A program made the position numbers and the translations under genes. The notes under the pieces were generated by a model. That model worked only from the letters and a program-made list of their open reading frames with translations, had not been told where the DNA came from and did not search any database. DNA of 64,000 nt from Deinococcus hopiensis KR-140 (GTDB lineage: Bacteria > Deinococcota > Deinococci > Deinococcales > Deinococcaceae), in NCBI RefSeq assembly GCF_900176165.1, contig NZ_FWWU01000002.1, forward strand, positions 192,688 to 256,687, given 5' to 3'. Position 1 is the first letter of the stretch. Each line of letters begins with the position of its first letter. Shown one piece after another: positions 38,097 through 48,601 of the stretch.

Positions 38097-38973
38097 CCGC
38101 TATAGGCCCACAGCGCATCGTCTCCGCTGTCCTCAGACCCAACGCCATCCTGCACGGCTCTCCCGCTGTGGGTCTACAAGCGCCAGGCCACCTACTCCGT
38201 TTCATTAACCTCCCTGTGCTTACAGAAGAGGCAAGACAAAAGGCCAGTCCGAGACGCAGCCCACCCACCCCACCCTAATCCCCGGGTACCCCTCCCGCTT
38301 TTTCTCGACAGCCGCGCTCCGGAGTAGCCCAGCAGGGCCGAGTTCTGTCACCACTTCCGAGAGATTGGCGTGCGTGAAATTCGTTTCCCCACCCACCATC
38401 CCCAACTGCGCCTCCTGCTGATCATGGTCGGAAACGTCTTTGACAATTGCAGTGCCAGCACCAAGCAGTTCATTGCCGAGCGAAACGGCCTGGGGCTTGC
38501 GCAACTGCTTCCGGTGAGGTTCACGTTGACCGCCGCGCCCTTCACGCGCGCGTTGATCATCGCCACCACAACGTTAGAACGGGGCAGGCTGGGATAGACC
38601 GCGCAAAGCGCGGTGTTCGGTCCGGAACATCTACGCGTACTCTCCCATCTTTACGGCCATTGCGCTGGTCACCACCCCGAACATTGACCAGCGCGCGGCG
38701 CCCTCTTCACCCTGGACAACGCGCTTGTTCCGTTCGGTGAGGTCAAGAGCACATTCCTGCAAGGCAGGGGTACGATCTGCGTGGAGTCCCGGAAGCGGGG
38801 CATTGAAGGTCAATTTCAGGTCACTGCGATCCGCGCTCAGCCATTCAAGCCGGCGCAGCACCATCCTCAGCCATCCTCTGAATTCCGCATCCACAGTGGA
38901 GACGTCGCGTGCACCAGTCTGCCCCATTCGGCTCGCCTGACCCTGCGCCGCGAGTCACCCAGCCTCGGGAAGG
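38097..38973. other. Gene-poor region with possible minus-strand debris
   Basis: Minus-strand pieces VVAMINARVKGAAVNVNLTG (about 38510-38570) and ETNFTHANLSEVVTELGPAG (about 38330-38390) look like parts of an exported protein in two frames. I cannot name the family. No intact gene. Confidence 0.3.
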
Positions 38974-39261
38974 CTAGCTGACGGTGAGGGTGGAGGAACC
39001 CAGCGTCTTGAAGCGTTGTCTGGCGATACCTGCGACCCAGACGTGGGCAGGGAGACCCGATTTTTCCCAGCAAGCGCAGAAGGTGCAGATGTCCTGGAGC
39101 GCAAGGTGGACGGCTTCTTCAGGATCGGGGAGCTGGTGACGCTGAGCGAGCGCGAACAGGAGAGGCAGGAACAGACGGAGAGATGCTTGCACATCGCTCC
39201 CTCTGCTTCTCCTTAAAGCGAGCAAGGCAGCTTGACCTTCCTCGGCGGATCGTGGTCCCAT
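38974..39261 (-). CDS. Short protein resembling region 2 of an ECF sigma factor (truncated)
   Basis: 95 residues. RSRGSDVQASLRLFLPLLFA then LAQRHQLPDPEEAVHLALQD (helix of sigma region 2) and LPAHVWVAGIARQRFKTLGS resemble ECF sigma region 2, in which the last segment is usually W-L-IARN. Region 4, which reads the -35 element, is absent, and the frame closes soon after. GAGG is close to the ATG. Probably a relic; a short regulator cannot be excluded. Confidence 0.4.
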   Translation of the reverse strand: MGPRSAEEGQAALLALRRSRGSDVQASLRLFLPLLFALAQRHQLPDPEEAVHLALQDICTFCACWEKSGLPAHVWVAGIARQRFKTLGSSTLTVS

Positions 39262-39744
39262 TTCCTCATTGTCCTCACTAAAACCTATCGGTAGGGTTGG
39301 ATTTCCTACAGGTGTCCTAAGGGTGCGAACTTCCTAAGGGAAGCGTGAGGGTAATCACGCTGCTGGTCGGAGTCTTCGGCAAGATGGTGCCGGGCTGGAC
39401 CCTCGTGTGGGCCCCGATACTCATCTTGGTAGGCATCGTGTACCCGCATTCCACGCGGCGTGTTCACAGCGCTTTTGAGGCGGGCAGCCCCTCCCCGTGG
39501 GCTGCAGGTGGAGAATTGGGAAGAAATTATGATCAGGGGTCTTCTTCCTAGAGCGGTAACGGCAGAAGTTGTAATACGGGGAGCGGCCGTTGCGGTGACG
39601 GGAGCAGCTCTTGATTTCAGGCACGTTGTGTCAATCGATGATCCGTCCATTGCAAGACACCGGTGATCAGGAATGTGGCGGCGCAGAGTGCATGCCCGGT
39701 AACTGCAGCGTTCGGAGGATTTTGCCCACAGAAGTGGAGGGCAG
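39262..39744. other. Intergenic region, no convincing gene
   Basis: A plus-strand frame at 39345-39551 starts MRVITLLVGVFGKMVPGWTL..., hydrophobic and possibly the start of a lost membrane protein; nothing further supports it. Confidence 0.3.
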
Positions 39745-40159
39745 ATGCGGATGTGCAGCACGGCCAGGGCCCATGCTGCACGTCCGCATCTGCTGGAATT
39801 GCTGACCACGCGGCCGAGGTGGACCGGCGAGAAATTGCTCACGCGCCTGGAGCTTCAAGCCCCGGTGCTGCAGGAACTGTTGTCTGACCTGCTTGCCAAG
39901 GGGAACATCCGTCTCTGGTTCGTTCCTTCCATCTCGGACGCCTTCTATAGCTTCAACGCGCCGTGAATTCGCGAGCAGGCATTGTCCCTCTCCCGTGCGC
40001 AGCACGTCCAGGCCTTCCTGTTTGAACGCAAAAAACATCGCCGTGGCGCTTCATTTGCCAAAAGCAGAAGTGGCGGCCGCCCTCAGCGGGCTGGACGACC
40101 ACGACTTTGTTTCGTGTTCGTCTGTTGGCCATCTGGCAATCTTCACTTCTCTGGCGTGA
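39745..40159 (+). pseudogene. Winged-helix-like protein broken by a stop and a frameshift
   Basis: GGAGGG precedes ATG 39745. The first 73 codons (ARPHLLELLTTRPRWTGEKL then LTRLELQAPVLQELLSDLLA) look like a winged helix, then TGA at 39964-39966. The same frame continues IREQALSLSRAQHVQAFLFE and jumps at a run of six As (about 40029-40034) into NIAVALHLPKAEVAAALSGL, a second similar helix-turn-helix. Removing the stop and one base gives one protein of about 138 residues with two related domains. Function unknown. Confidence 0.55.
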
Positions 40160-40216
40160 AGATGGCCTTTAGACTTTTGCCGCCGGGAACACAAGCAGCC
40201 ATCGCAAAGTAAGAGA

Positions 40217-40831
40217 ATGAACATTCTTGCGTTCTTTACCGGAGCGGTTCTCCTCGGAACCCCCGCCCATGCAGCCTGCTCCACGACCTACTACCCAGTC
40301 AAGGAGGGATACAGCCGGACGTACAAGGGGACGGCTGCGGGGAAGTCCTTTTCCTATACCGAAACCATCAGGCAGGTCAGCAGCACGGGCTTTACGCTGC
40401 GCAACTCCCTGACGAACACCCAAGCCAAGTTCACCTGCGGGCAGGGTGGTGTGGTTGGTGCACCGACCCTCACCATGCTGGGGGTGAACATCACGTCTAT
40501 CAAGATCACAGGGGTCACCCAGCCGCCCGAATTGGCGGTGGGCCGCACGTGGACGTCGACGGCTTCCGTCACAGGGACCGTGCAGGGAAAGTCCTTTACA
40601 AACACCACCCGGACTGACAGCCGGGTGCTCGCCCAAGAACGTGTCCAGGTGCCAGCAGGATCGTTCAGCGCGATGAAGGTCCAAATCACGACGACGATTC
40701 GCTCGAGTTTTGGTGGAAAAGCGGTGCCCGAACAGCGCGTCGTGGCCATAGGCTGGGTGGCGCCGGGGGTAGGAATGGTCAAGACGGTTGCGGACAACAC
40801 CACGGTTCAACTGACGGAGTTCAGGAATTGA
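40217..40831 (+). CDS. Secreted protein, DUF3108/TapB-like
   Basis: 204 residues. Signal peptide MNILAFFTGAVLLGTPAHAA, then ACSTTYYPVKEGYSRTYKGT. The central and C-terminal parts (TWTSTASVTGTVQGKSFTNT, VQVPAGSFSAMKVQITTTIR, then WVAPGVGMVK) follow the pattern of DUF3108-type periplasmic beta-barrel-like proteins, where a VPAGxFxAxKV strand and a WxAPGVGxVK strand are diagnostic. No catalytic residues. The gene is single. Such proteins have no established function. Confidence 0.7.
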   Translation: MNILAFFTGAVLLGTPAHAACSTTYYPVKEGYSRTYKGTAAGKSFSYTETIRQVSSTGFTLRNSLTNTQAKFTCGQGGVVGAPTLTMLGVNITSIKITGVTQPPELAVGRTWTSTASVTGTVQGKSFTNTTRTDSRVLAQERVQVPAGSFSAMKVQITTTIRSSFGGKAVPEQRVVAIGWVAPGVGMVKTVADNTTVQLTEFRN

Positions 40832-41276
40832 GTGCTCCCTCTGCTTCCACGTCCCATGTGTAACGTCAGGAGGGCTGGAGGTCGTCTCAGCGGCCCACAA
40901 CCCTCACGCGGCCGGGAGAGGCATCAGTTTAAATGATGGTCCGGGTTTGCCTGAGCGTGCAGCCCCGCTGCCAGAGTGGCCCCAGATCGCTTGGGGATAA
41001 GTGGCCGTCGTGCGTGCCGGGCGCCACCGCGTACAGGTTCTGGACATTCTGCTCAGCCGCCTGCGGAGCTTCTATTCACTCCTTCAGCGACTTGTACGCG
41101 GGCATCAAGCGCGCCATACCCGCCGGAATCGGTGATCAGGGGTAAGCGTGGCAGGATCTCTGCGGAACCGTGCTGGAACTCCGGCGCGCTGATGGGTGCG
41201 GCGGTGAAGCGATTGAGGTATGGGAGAAGCAGGAGATCCAAAGGGAAACGGAAGGTCCGTACGGCAACAAAGCCCG
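40832..41276. other. Intergenic region, IS1-like debris
   Basis: No intact gene. The minus strand probably holds the decayed downstream part of the IS1-type transposase at 41277-41552, but no InsB motif is readable. Confidence 0.3.
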
Positions 41277-41552
41277 TCAAGACAGCAGGGGTGCATGCAG
41301 AAACCAGGAGTGGCTGGCCCCAGTGGTCTGGCAAATCCCGCGGTGGGAGAGGCGTTCGGTGCACAGTCGGTTCACTTCTGCTTCTTTTGCCGACGAGATC
41401 CGTCGCCCATCGAACTCGAGCGTGACCTGACGGCGGCATTCGCGACAGCGATACCGCTGCTTGCCGGTGTGTGCGTGCCCATTTCTCACGGTGGGGACGC
41501 CACTGCACTGCGGGCCGCCGGGGCCGTTTATGCTCGGTGAAACTCCCGGCAT
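41277..41552 (-). pseudogene. IS1-family transposase N-terminal (InsA-like) fragment
   Basis: The minus frame reads GPQCSGVPTVRNGHAHTGKQ then RYRCRECRRQVTLEFDGRRI and RLCTERLSHRGICQTTGASH, the zinc-ribbon and helix-turn-helix of IS1 InsA. The first Cys pair is degraded (QCSG in place of CPxC), and no DDE partner follows. It lies upstream of the helicase gene, reading away from it. Confidence 0.7.
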
Positions 41553-41743
41553 TTGCCAGAAGCCGCTCGCTTATGTCCAGGCGCCTTGCCTTTTCCCACT
41601 TGACGTTGTAAACTTTACTTTCGTTCGCCGACTGAGAAGTTCTCAGTGGCTGGAGAGGGCCCCTCATTCAGGACATGCTGCTGCCGAGGTTGTTCGAGGC
41701 GTTTAGTGGTCACTGGGGACTTACTTTCCCGAAAGGACCATAA

Positions 41744-43492
<1,749 letters not shown>

Positions 43493-43515
43493 TCGAATCC
43501 AGCAGCTGGAGCACA

Positions 43516-43540
43516 CCCCCACCTCGCGTGGGGGTTTTTT
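43516..43540 (+). terminator. Intrinsic terminator of the helicase gene
   Basis: CCCCCAC (43516-43522) pairs with GTGGGGG (43528-43534) over a five-base loop, followed at once by six Ts. It lies 24 bases after the helicase stop. Confidence 0.92.
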
Positions 43541-43737
43541 CGAGAGCACCTGATCTGACCAGGAATGGGGTCTCGGCTCAGGACCCGGACATCGTTTCGG
43601 AGATTGGACCATTCCCGCTGACCCTGTCTGAAGCGCAGCGGTACGCGGAGGAGGTGAAGCGGCCAGCAGCGGTCACCACACTCCACGGTGGAATCGTGGG
43701 CATTCTGGATTACAGGGCCCGGTAGCCGTACCCGAAG

Positions 43738-44000
43738 GTGTTTCTCGCATTGCTTCCCAGCCTGACCACGTGGGACGCTGCAGTTCGGCTGGGATTTGGA
43801 GGATTTAGCGGCTGCCCGGTCCCAGCCGAGCATGACGCCGTGCTCAGCGAGTGGCACTGCCGGTACGGTCTGCAGGTGATGAGCGTCACTGAGGACTGCC
43901 TGGAGATCGCGGTGAACCGCCACCCAGGAATGCAGCAGAAGTGCTGGTGCTGGCCTGTGAGGTGCTGAACGCGCCGGTGTGGTCTTTCTGGTGGGATTGA
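43738..44000 (+). pseudogene. DUF4253 domain gene relic
   Basis: The frame from 43738 reads LGFGGFSGCPVPAEHDAVLS then EWHCRYGLQVMSVTEDCLEI, matching the DUF4253 pattern of a Gly-Trp-Asn-Cys-Pro-like turn, a helix and a YGAE-type strand. At about 43920 the frame must shift by one to give NAAEVLVLACEVLNAPVWSF and the diagnostic ending FWWD before TGA at 43998. Only the C-terminal half of the family is present. Family function is unknown. Confidence 0.65.
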
Positions 44001-44146
44001 AGAGCGGGAGCCGAGACTGGGGCTGCTGAGCAGGGCCAACATTGGGAGCTCAGAACAAGGCTGCCCACCCTGATGGGAAAGGGGCAGGAGGTTCAAGCAG
44101 TCCGACTTCCCAGGGTGGTCCATCTCCGAACTTCACCCCTCAACCA

Positions 44147-44528
44147 TAGCGATACCTTTGCGGGAAAAATGGTTCCCACTCCCACTTCTTCTGAGAGCAA
44201 CCTGGCTGCACGTATAGCGATACCTTTGCGGAATTCACCACGAGGACTCCAGGAAAAGGCGGTGGCATCGGAAAATACCGGGAATAAACCCATAGCGATA
44301 CCTTTGCGGGAAGAAGGCGGAAAGTAGCGATACCTTTGCGGAATTCAGGAGCTGGCAGAGCGCGATACCTTTGCGGGAATAAGAGCAACAGCGTCCTACA
44401 CGGCGGTTTACCCTGCCTGATTCAAATTTGGCGCTGAGCAGCCCTTGACGACACCTTTGTGGGAAAACCCCCTGCTTTTAGCGATACCTTTGCGGGAAAA
44501 AGGCAGAACATAGCGATACCTTTGCGGG
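44147..44528 (+). repeat. Origin iterons: eight direct repeats of TAGCGATACCTTTGCGGG
   Basis: Copies of the 18-mer start at 44147, 44215, 44293, 44325, 44360, 44446, 44479 and 44511, all in one orientation. Six carry at least the full 17-base core; that at 44360 begins GC instead of TA, and that at 44446 is degenerate (TGACGACACCTTTGTGGG). Several starts are spaced 32 or 33 bases (three helical turns). They lie directly upstream of the rep gene and are the expected Rep binding sites of a theta-replicating origin. Confidence 0.92.
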
Positions 44529-44574
44529 GAAAAAGACAAAAACGTCGTCCAGGACACCAGGTGAAGGCCCCCTT

Positions 44575-44618
44575 GTTGTTGTTTTTCTTTATGTTTAAAA
44601 CAAGATAAAACAACAACA
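44575..44618. promoter_or_regulatory. AT-rich inverted repeat at the origin, before rep
   Basis: GTTGTTGTTTT (from 44575) faces AAAACAACAAC (to 44618) in the most AT-rich stretch of the window. It sits between the last iteron and the rep start. It may be the duplex-unwinding element, an autoregulatory Rep operator, or both. No convincing DnaA box (TTATCCACA-type) was found nearby. Confidence 0.55.
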
Positions 44619-44629
44619 GGAGCGGGGGC

Positions 44630-46027
44630 GTGCCCAAGAAGCCGAAAAATCCGAATCTTCACGACGAACTGAACTTCGCCCGGTTCGGCGTGATCAGCAT
44701 GCATTCGCGCGTGGACCAGCGCGTCCCCTCCTGGCGCACCGAGTTCACCGTGAATGACCGGACCTTCCGCATCGAGGCAATCACACCCCAGGGGCGTCCA
44801 CACGGGATTGACACGGACACCCTCGTGGCACTGGAAACCCTCTTCGTGGCCAATGGCTGCCCGGGGGACAACTGGATTCACACGACGGCCTACGAAGTCC
44901 GGGAACTGATGGGCCTGGCGAACAATGGAGAGAACTACCACCGCCTTCGGCAAAGCATTCGCCGCCTGTACTTCACGAGCGTCATTGTCGGCCGCAAGTC
45001 CACCATCGCTGGAGCCCACAAGACCGCCTGGGACAATGTCGGCGTCCGGTTTTTCGAAGGGCTGCGGTACCGGGACAACGAGGATGACGGAGAGCTCAGT
45101 ACCCTGGACAGCGAGGCAACGCTCTCCATTCGCCTCGGCGAGCAGCTGGCTGACAGTCTCCGTGCGGGGATCTCCCAGGTGCTGGACGGTCACCTGCTGC
45201 ACCAACTGGAGCAGCCACCCGCGCGGGCCCTGTACCGAACGCTCCAGGCCCACCGCCGTCAGGATGACGGCACGCTCCTCAAGGAGCTGCATGTGCCGCT
45301 GCGGGAATGGCGTCACGCCACGGGCCTCACCACGGACCGCAGCGACTTGGTGCGCCGGGCACTGGAAGCGGCGCACGACGAACTGCTCGCCAACCAGTAC
45401 CTGGAAGGGGCCGTCATCGAGGGGCGCGGGAAGAACGCCGTCGCGCGGTACACCTTCGCGGATGTGAACGCCCCAGACCCGGCCCTCGTCGTGCTGCTGC
45501 GTCAGGCGGGCGTAACGGTCGCGCGCGCGACGGTGCTCGCGGCGCGTCACGGCGACCGGGTGGAAGAAGCCCTGCGCTTTGTGGAATTCCGCAAAGGTGT
45601 CGCGGGCGGCGCGGTTCGTAATCCTGGGGGCCTTGTGGCGGATTTTCTGGAAAATCCCGCCAAGTACGAACTGCCTGCCGAATTCACCCAGGTAGAGGAG
45701 CGGCGTCAGGCAAGCCGGGCCCAGTCTGAGCAGTGGAAACTGAGGGCGGAACAGGAAGCGCAGGCGCAGGCGCAGGCCTACGCCGAACGCCTGGAGAGCG
45801 CCTCAACCTCACAACAGTGGGAGGCGCAGCGCGCAACACTCCAACTGATGTTGAAAAAGCACCTCAACGCGCAGCAATGGAGTCAGCTGGAGGACTTGGC
45901 ACAGCGGGGCGAGATCAGCGCCCTGGAACTCAGCCGGACGCTGGTGGGGGCGGCCGCGGGCGCGTCCCTCCCCGAGGAGATTGACCGCCTCAAAAGGCGA
46001 CTCAATCCTTTGCTGCCCCTCGAATAA
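44630..46027 (+). CDS. Plasmid replication initiator protein (RepA-type)
   Basis: 465 residues from GTG 44630, with AGGAG ahead. The N-terminal half (about 20-260) has paired winged-helix-like features: a DTLVALETLFVANGCPGDNW segment, the LRQSIRRLYFTSVIVGRKST helix and EATLSIRLGEQLADSLRAGI. This resembles Rep proteins annotated as replication initiator protein A in Deinococcus plasmids. The C-terminal part is a helical tail rich in Gln/Ala/Glu (about 370-420) with QMLKKHLNAQQWSQ-like residues. Eight iterons lie directly upstream. No parA/parB partner is in the window. Confidence 0.85.
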   Translation: MPKKPKNPNLHDELNFARFGVISMHSRVDQRVPSWRTEFTVNDRTFRIEAITPQGRPHGIDTDTLVALETLFVANGCPGDNWIHTTAYEVRELMGLANNGENYHRLRQSIRRLYFTSVIVGRKSTIAGAHKTAWDNVGVRFFEGLRYRDNEDDGELSTLDSEATLSIRLGEQLADSLRAGISQVLDGHLLHQLEQPPARALYRTLQAHRRQDDGTLLKELHVPLREWRHATGLTTDRSDLVRRALEAAHDELLANQYLEGAVIEGRGKNAVARYTFADVNAPDPALVVLLRQAGVTVARATVLAARHGDRVEEALRFVEFRKGVAGGAVRNPGGLVADFLENPAKYELPAEFTQVEERRQASRAQSEQWKLRAEQEAQAQAQAYAERLESASTSQQWEAQRATLQLMLKKHLNAQQWSQLEDLAQRGEISALELSRTLVGAAAGASLPEEIDRLKRRLNPLLPLE

Positions 46028-46784
46028 GCGTGTTCCCGGGTACTTCCGGCATGGACGGACGCAGCAGGTAAGGGAGACCCGCCCTCTCCCCTGCTCCTGC
46101 CTCCCCGGGTCACTGAGTGCGGATGACCGGGGCCTCTCCTTCTCCCCGCTTCTGCCCTGGCGCCGTCCAGGGTACGGTGCTTTCCCCCACCTGTAGGACT
46201 TGACTTGGACGGCACCCGCTCCCCGGACAATGGACGGCAAAGCCGAAATGTGGAGGTGCCCTTTCCCCTGACATGTCAGCTTCTGCCCCCGCGGCGAACG
46301 GTCTTCTGCTGCTGGCCCATGGACGGAGGGCCACGGACCTGGCCCCTCCTTTCCTGGTTCACCCACCTTCTCGCGGGAGTCCAGACGCGCATACGCGTCA
46401 ATTGGGCGGCTGTCCCTCCGCGCTGGAGCGCATGCGCTCCGAAGCCAACCCTCGACCCCGCGGCGAGGTCGCCCAACCCACGGCACTTCCGGGCCCGCGC
46501 AACACCTGGGGATCAAAGCTCAGGAACAGCGCCGCCCAGCGTTGGCCACCACGTCTACCAGGCCTCCGCTCGCAAGACCGGCCGCTACTCTGCAATGACT
46601 GTCGAGAGCCAGTCGTCCTCCGCGGCGCCCATGTAGAGCCGCATACAGCAGCCTACAGGAAGGTAAAGACCGCAAAAGACCCATATCTGCGCCGTAGCGG
46701 TTCTTCCTGAGCCCTCACGAGACGGGAGAGGAACTCATCCGAGGCGGCTTACCCTGGACGGGCAAGGAGAACGGCTTCGATGGG
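46028..46784. other. Intergenic region after rep
   Basis: About 750 bases without a recognisable gene. Short motifs such as ATGGACGG recur (about 46050, 46228, 46320) but no regular repeat array is formed. No partition or antisense-RNA feature could be recognised by eye. Confidence 0.35.
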
Positions 46785-47231
46785 GTGATTCACAGTTACC
46801 GTTTAGGTTGGCGACGCGTCCACTCTGTTCGCTGCGCACGCCCAGTGCGTCTCTCACCCACCTCTTTCGCGGAACGGGTGAATATGCCTTCTCCCAAGGG
46901 GGGCGGCAGCGCGTCCTTGATTCGGATGTGCGGCGCTGAAGCGGCACGCATGACGCAGGAGCTAACAGCCCAGGGAAGAAGGCTGAACACGGATGTACGG
47001 TGGGTCAAGGTGTACCGCGTGCGCCGGTGGCAATCTGCCTTCCACAACAGCATCTACCACCTTCGGGCGCAGGGGTTCAAACAGGACACCTACCGGAAGT
47101 TCAGGCGGCAAGGGTGGGACAACGCCGAGACGCTCGTGTACACGAACAGCGCTGGCAGGTACGTGGGCATGATCTCCAGGGGGACTTCCGCGGACGGGGC
47201 CTCCTTCATTTTTGCCCTGTACGGCAATTGA
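46785..47231 (+). CDS. Hypothetical protein
   Basis: Up to 148 codons; the first 55 look non-coding, and the likely protein begins near ATG 46950 (MTQELTAQGRRLNTDVRWVK). The rest, VRRWQSAFHNSIYHLRAQGF then ETLVYTNSAGRYVGMISRGT and SFIFALYGN, reads as a compact alpha/beta domain with a strand-rich C-terminus. I do not recognise the family. It may be the 3' end of a longer gene whose signal-peptide part has been lost. Confidence 0.45.
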   Translation: MIHSYRLGWRRVHSVRCARPVRLSPTSFAERVNMPSPKGGGSASLIRMCGAEAARMTQELTAQGRRLNTDVRWVKVYRVRRWQSAFHNSIYHLRAQGFKQDTYRKFRRQGWDNAETLVYTNSAGRYVGMISRGTSADGASFIFALYGN

Positions 47232-47306
47232 AGGGCAGGCCTCCGCCTCTAAAGACGTCAAGAGCTGACGGGAATGCACGTTAAGGTTGATGCAGAGGTG
47301 AAAGAG

Positions 47307-47792
47307 ATGACGAAACTGGCCGTTGCTTCCGCTCCCGTCATGACGACCGAAGGATTCCTGCAGCACTGGCTAGGCCACCGCGCCCTGACGCGCCGCGTCA
47401 TTGCGGCTTTTCCAGAAGACCAGCTGTTCACCTTCACGGCCGCACCTCCCATGCGCACCTTCGGCGAGTTGGGCGGTGAGCTGCACTTCGTGAGTGAAAT
47501 GACCCTCGTCGGCCTGCTGACTGGGGAATGGCCAGAACCCGACTGGTCGGCGGCACCCAAGGACAAAGCGTCCCTGCTGGAAGCGTGGGACGCGCTAAGC
47601 GCGCGTATAGAGCAAGACTTTGCCAAGGTGGACCCGGCTGTCTTTGGCACAGTGTCCTCATTGCCCTGGGGTCAGATGCCCGCCTGGGTGGCGGCCATTT
47701 ATGCGGTGGACAATGAAATTCACCACCGTGGGCAGGGGTACGTGTATCTGCGGAGTCTAGGAATTGAGCCTCCTGCTTTTTACGAGCGCTGA
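47307..47792 (+). CDS. DinB-superfamily (four-helix bundle) protein
   Basis: 161 residues from ATG 47307, GAGGTG upstream. A four-helix DinB/YfiT-type fold is indicated by TTEGFLQHWLGHRALTRRVI, then FGELGGELHFVSEMTLVGLL carrying the first metal His, and DNEIHHRGQGYVYLRSLGIE with the paired metal-binding His residues. The ending PPAFYER is typical of the family. Such proteins are thiol-dependent metalloenzymes or stress proteins; Deinococcus species often have many paralogues. The substrate is unknown. Confidence 0.87.
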   Translation: MTKLAVASAPVMTTEGFLQHWLGHRALTRRVIAAFPEDQLFTFTAAPPMRTFGELGGELHFVSEMTLVGLLTGEWPEPDWSAAPKDKASLLEAWDALSARIEQDFAKVDPAVFGTVSSLPWGQMPAWVAAIYAVDNEIHHRGQGYVYLRSLGIEPPAFYER

Positions 47793-47796
47793 CCGT

Positions 47797-47982
47797 TCAG
47801 ATCGGGCGCAGACCCCTCCCCAGCGGACGGCCCCCACTCAGCCCAGGGTTCGGCCTGCGCTGGGTGGTGACCTCTGCATAAGCCCTCATGGCGGCTGACA
47901 CCTGCCCGCTGCGGACCTCGTCCTCCACGCGCTGCTTACAGCAGGTCCCGCACCCGGTGCATGTCGTTGACTTCGCGTGCAT
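47797..47982 (-). CDS. Tiny Cys-rich protein (possible)
   Basis: 61 residues: MHAKSTTCTGCGTCCKQRVE then DEVRSGQVSAAMRAYAEVTT. CxxCGxCC resembles the start of YkgJ-type zinc/iron clusters, but the rest is too short for that family. It could be a relic. No ribosome site is evident. Confidence 0.2.
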   Translation of the reverse strand: MHAKSTTCTGCGTCCKQRVEDEVRSGQVSAAMRAYAEVTTQRRPNPGLSGGRPLGRGLRPI

Positions 47983-48004
47983 TTGACACTACCTTGGAGA
48001 AATC

Positions 48005-48026
48005 AAGGCGGCCTCCGGGCCGCCTT
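48005..48026. terminator. Hairpin, terminator candidate (either direction)
   Basis: AAGGCGGCC (48005-48013) pairs with GGGCCGCCTT (48017-48026) over a three-base loop. A weak T-rich stretch (ctcctttgg) follows on the plus strand. Confidence 0.5.
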
Positions 48027-48601
48027 CTCCTTTGGCTTTTCAAGGTGAAGGAATGCCCGGCGAATCTTCTTGGACGGAGCGGTCCCACTGGAAGGCGGAA
48101 CTTCCGCGTCATGCGCCTTATGGGCCGAGCTCCACGGCGACTGGCTCGGCGAACACGGCTTTGCTGGGGTGTGAAGCGGACGTGGTGAGTCGAGCATCCC
48201 AGGCCCTACACCCGCGTGAACAGAGGCGGGACACCCTCCCGTTCCCCCATTCAGGTTCATCAGGCCACTCACGCCTATCCCCTCCAGACGCACCGCTCGC
48301 CCATCAATCCGTTCAAATCTGAGCAGGTGCCGGACCACCCGTTCCAACTGCTCTGCCGACTGCGCCGGGGCCGGGAGATGGAGGTAGCGACTGGCGAAGT
48401 CGCTGAACTTGACCTTCACCACCCAGTCGGGCACTTCATGTTCATTGGTCTCCTGCCCGCGCGCTTAGCCAGAACAGGCAACTGGGGCGTTGGCGCGTAA
48501 GAAAGGACGCTTAATCCATGGGGAGGCGTAAGAATTTCGGAACACCACAACTGGTTTTCTAAGTGTGCAGAGGGAGACACAGTCCCCCGCTGGGGGTCCC
48601 C

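Larger units (their letters stand above)
47793..48601. other. Intergenic region with a hairpin and a possible tiny Cys-rich ORF
   Basis: Besides the small minus-strand ORF at 47797-47982 and the hairpin at 48005-48026, no gene is seen. The frames near 48003-48434 have no motif. Confidence 0.35.

Noticed and set aside
46205..46710. Open frames downstream of rep
   Set aside because: No ribosome sites or motifs, and all three plus frames are open in places, as expected for GC-rich non-coding DNA.
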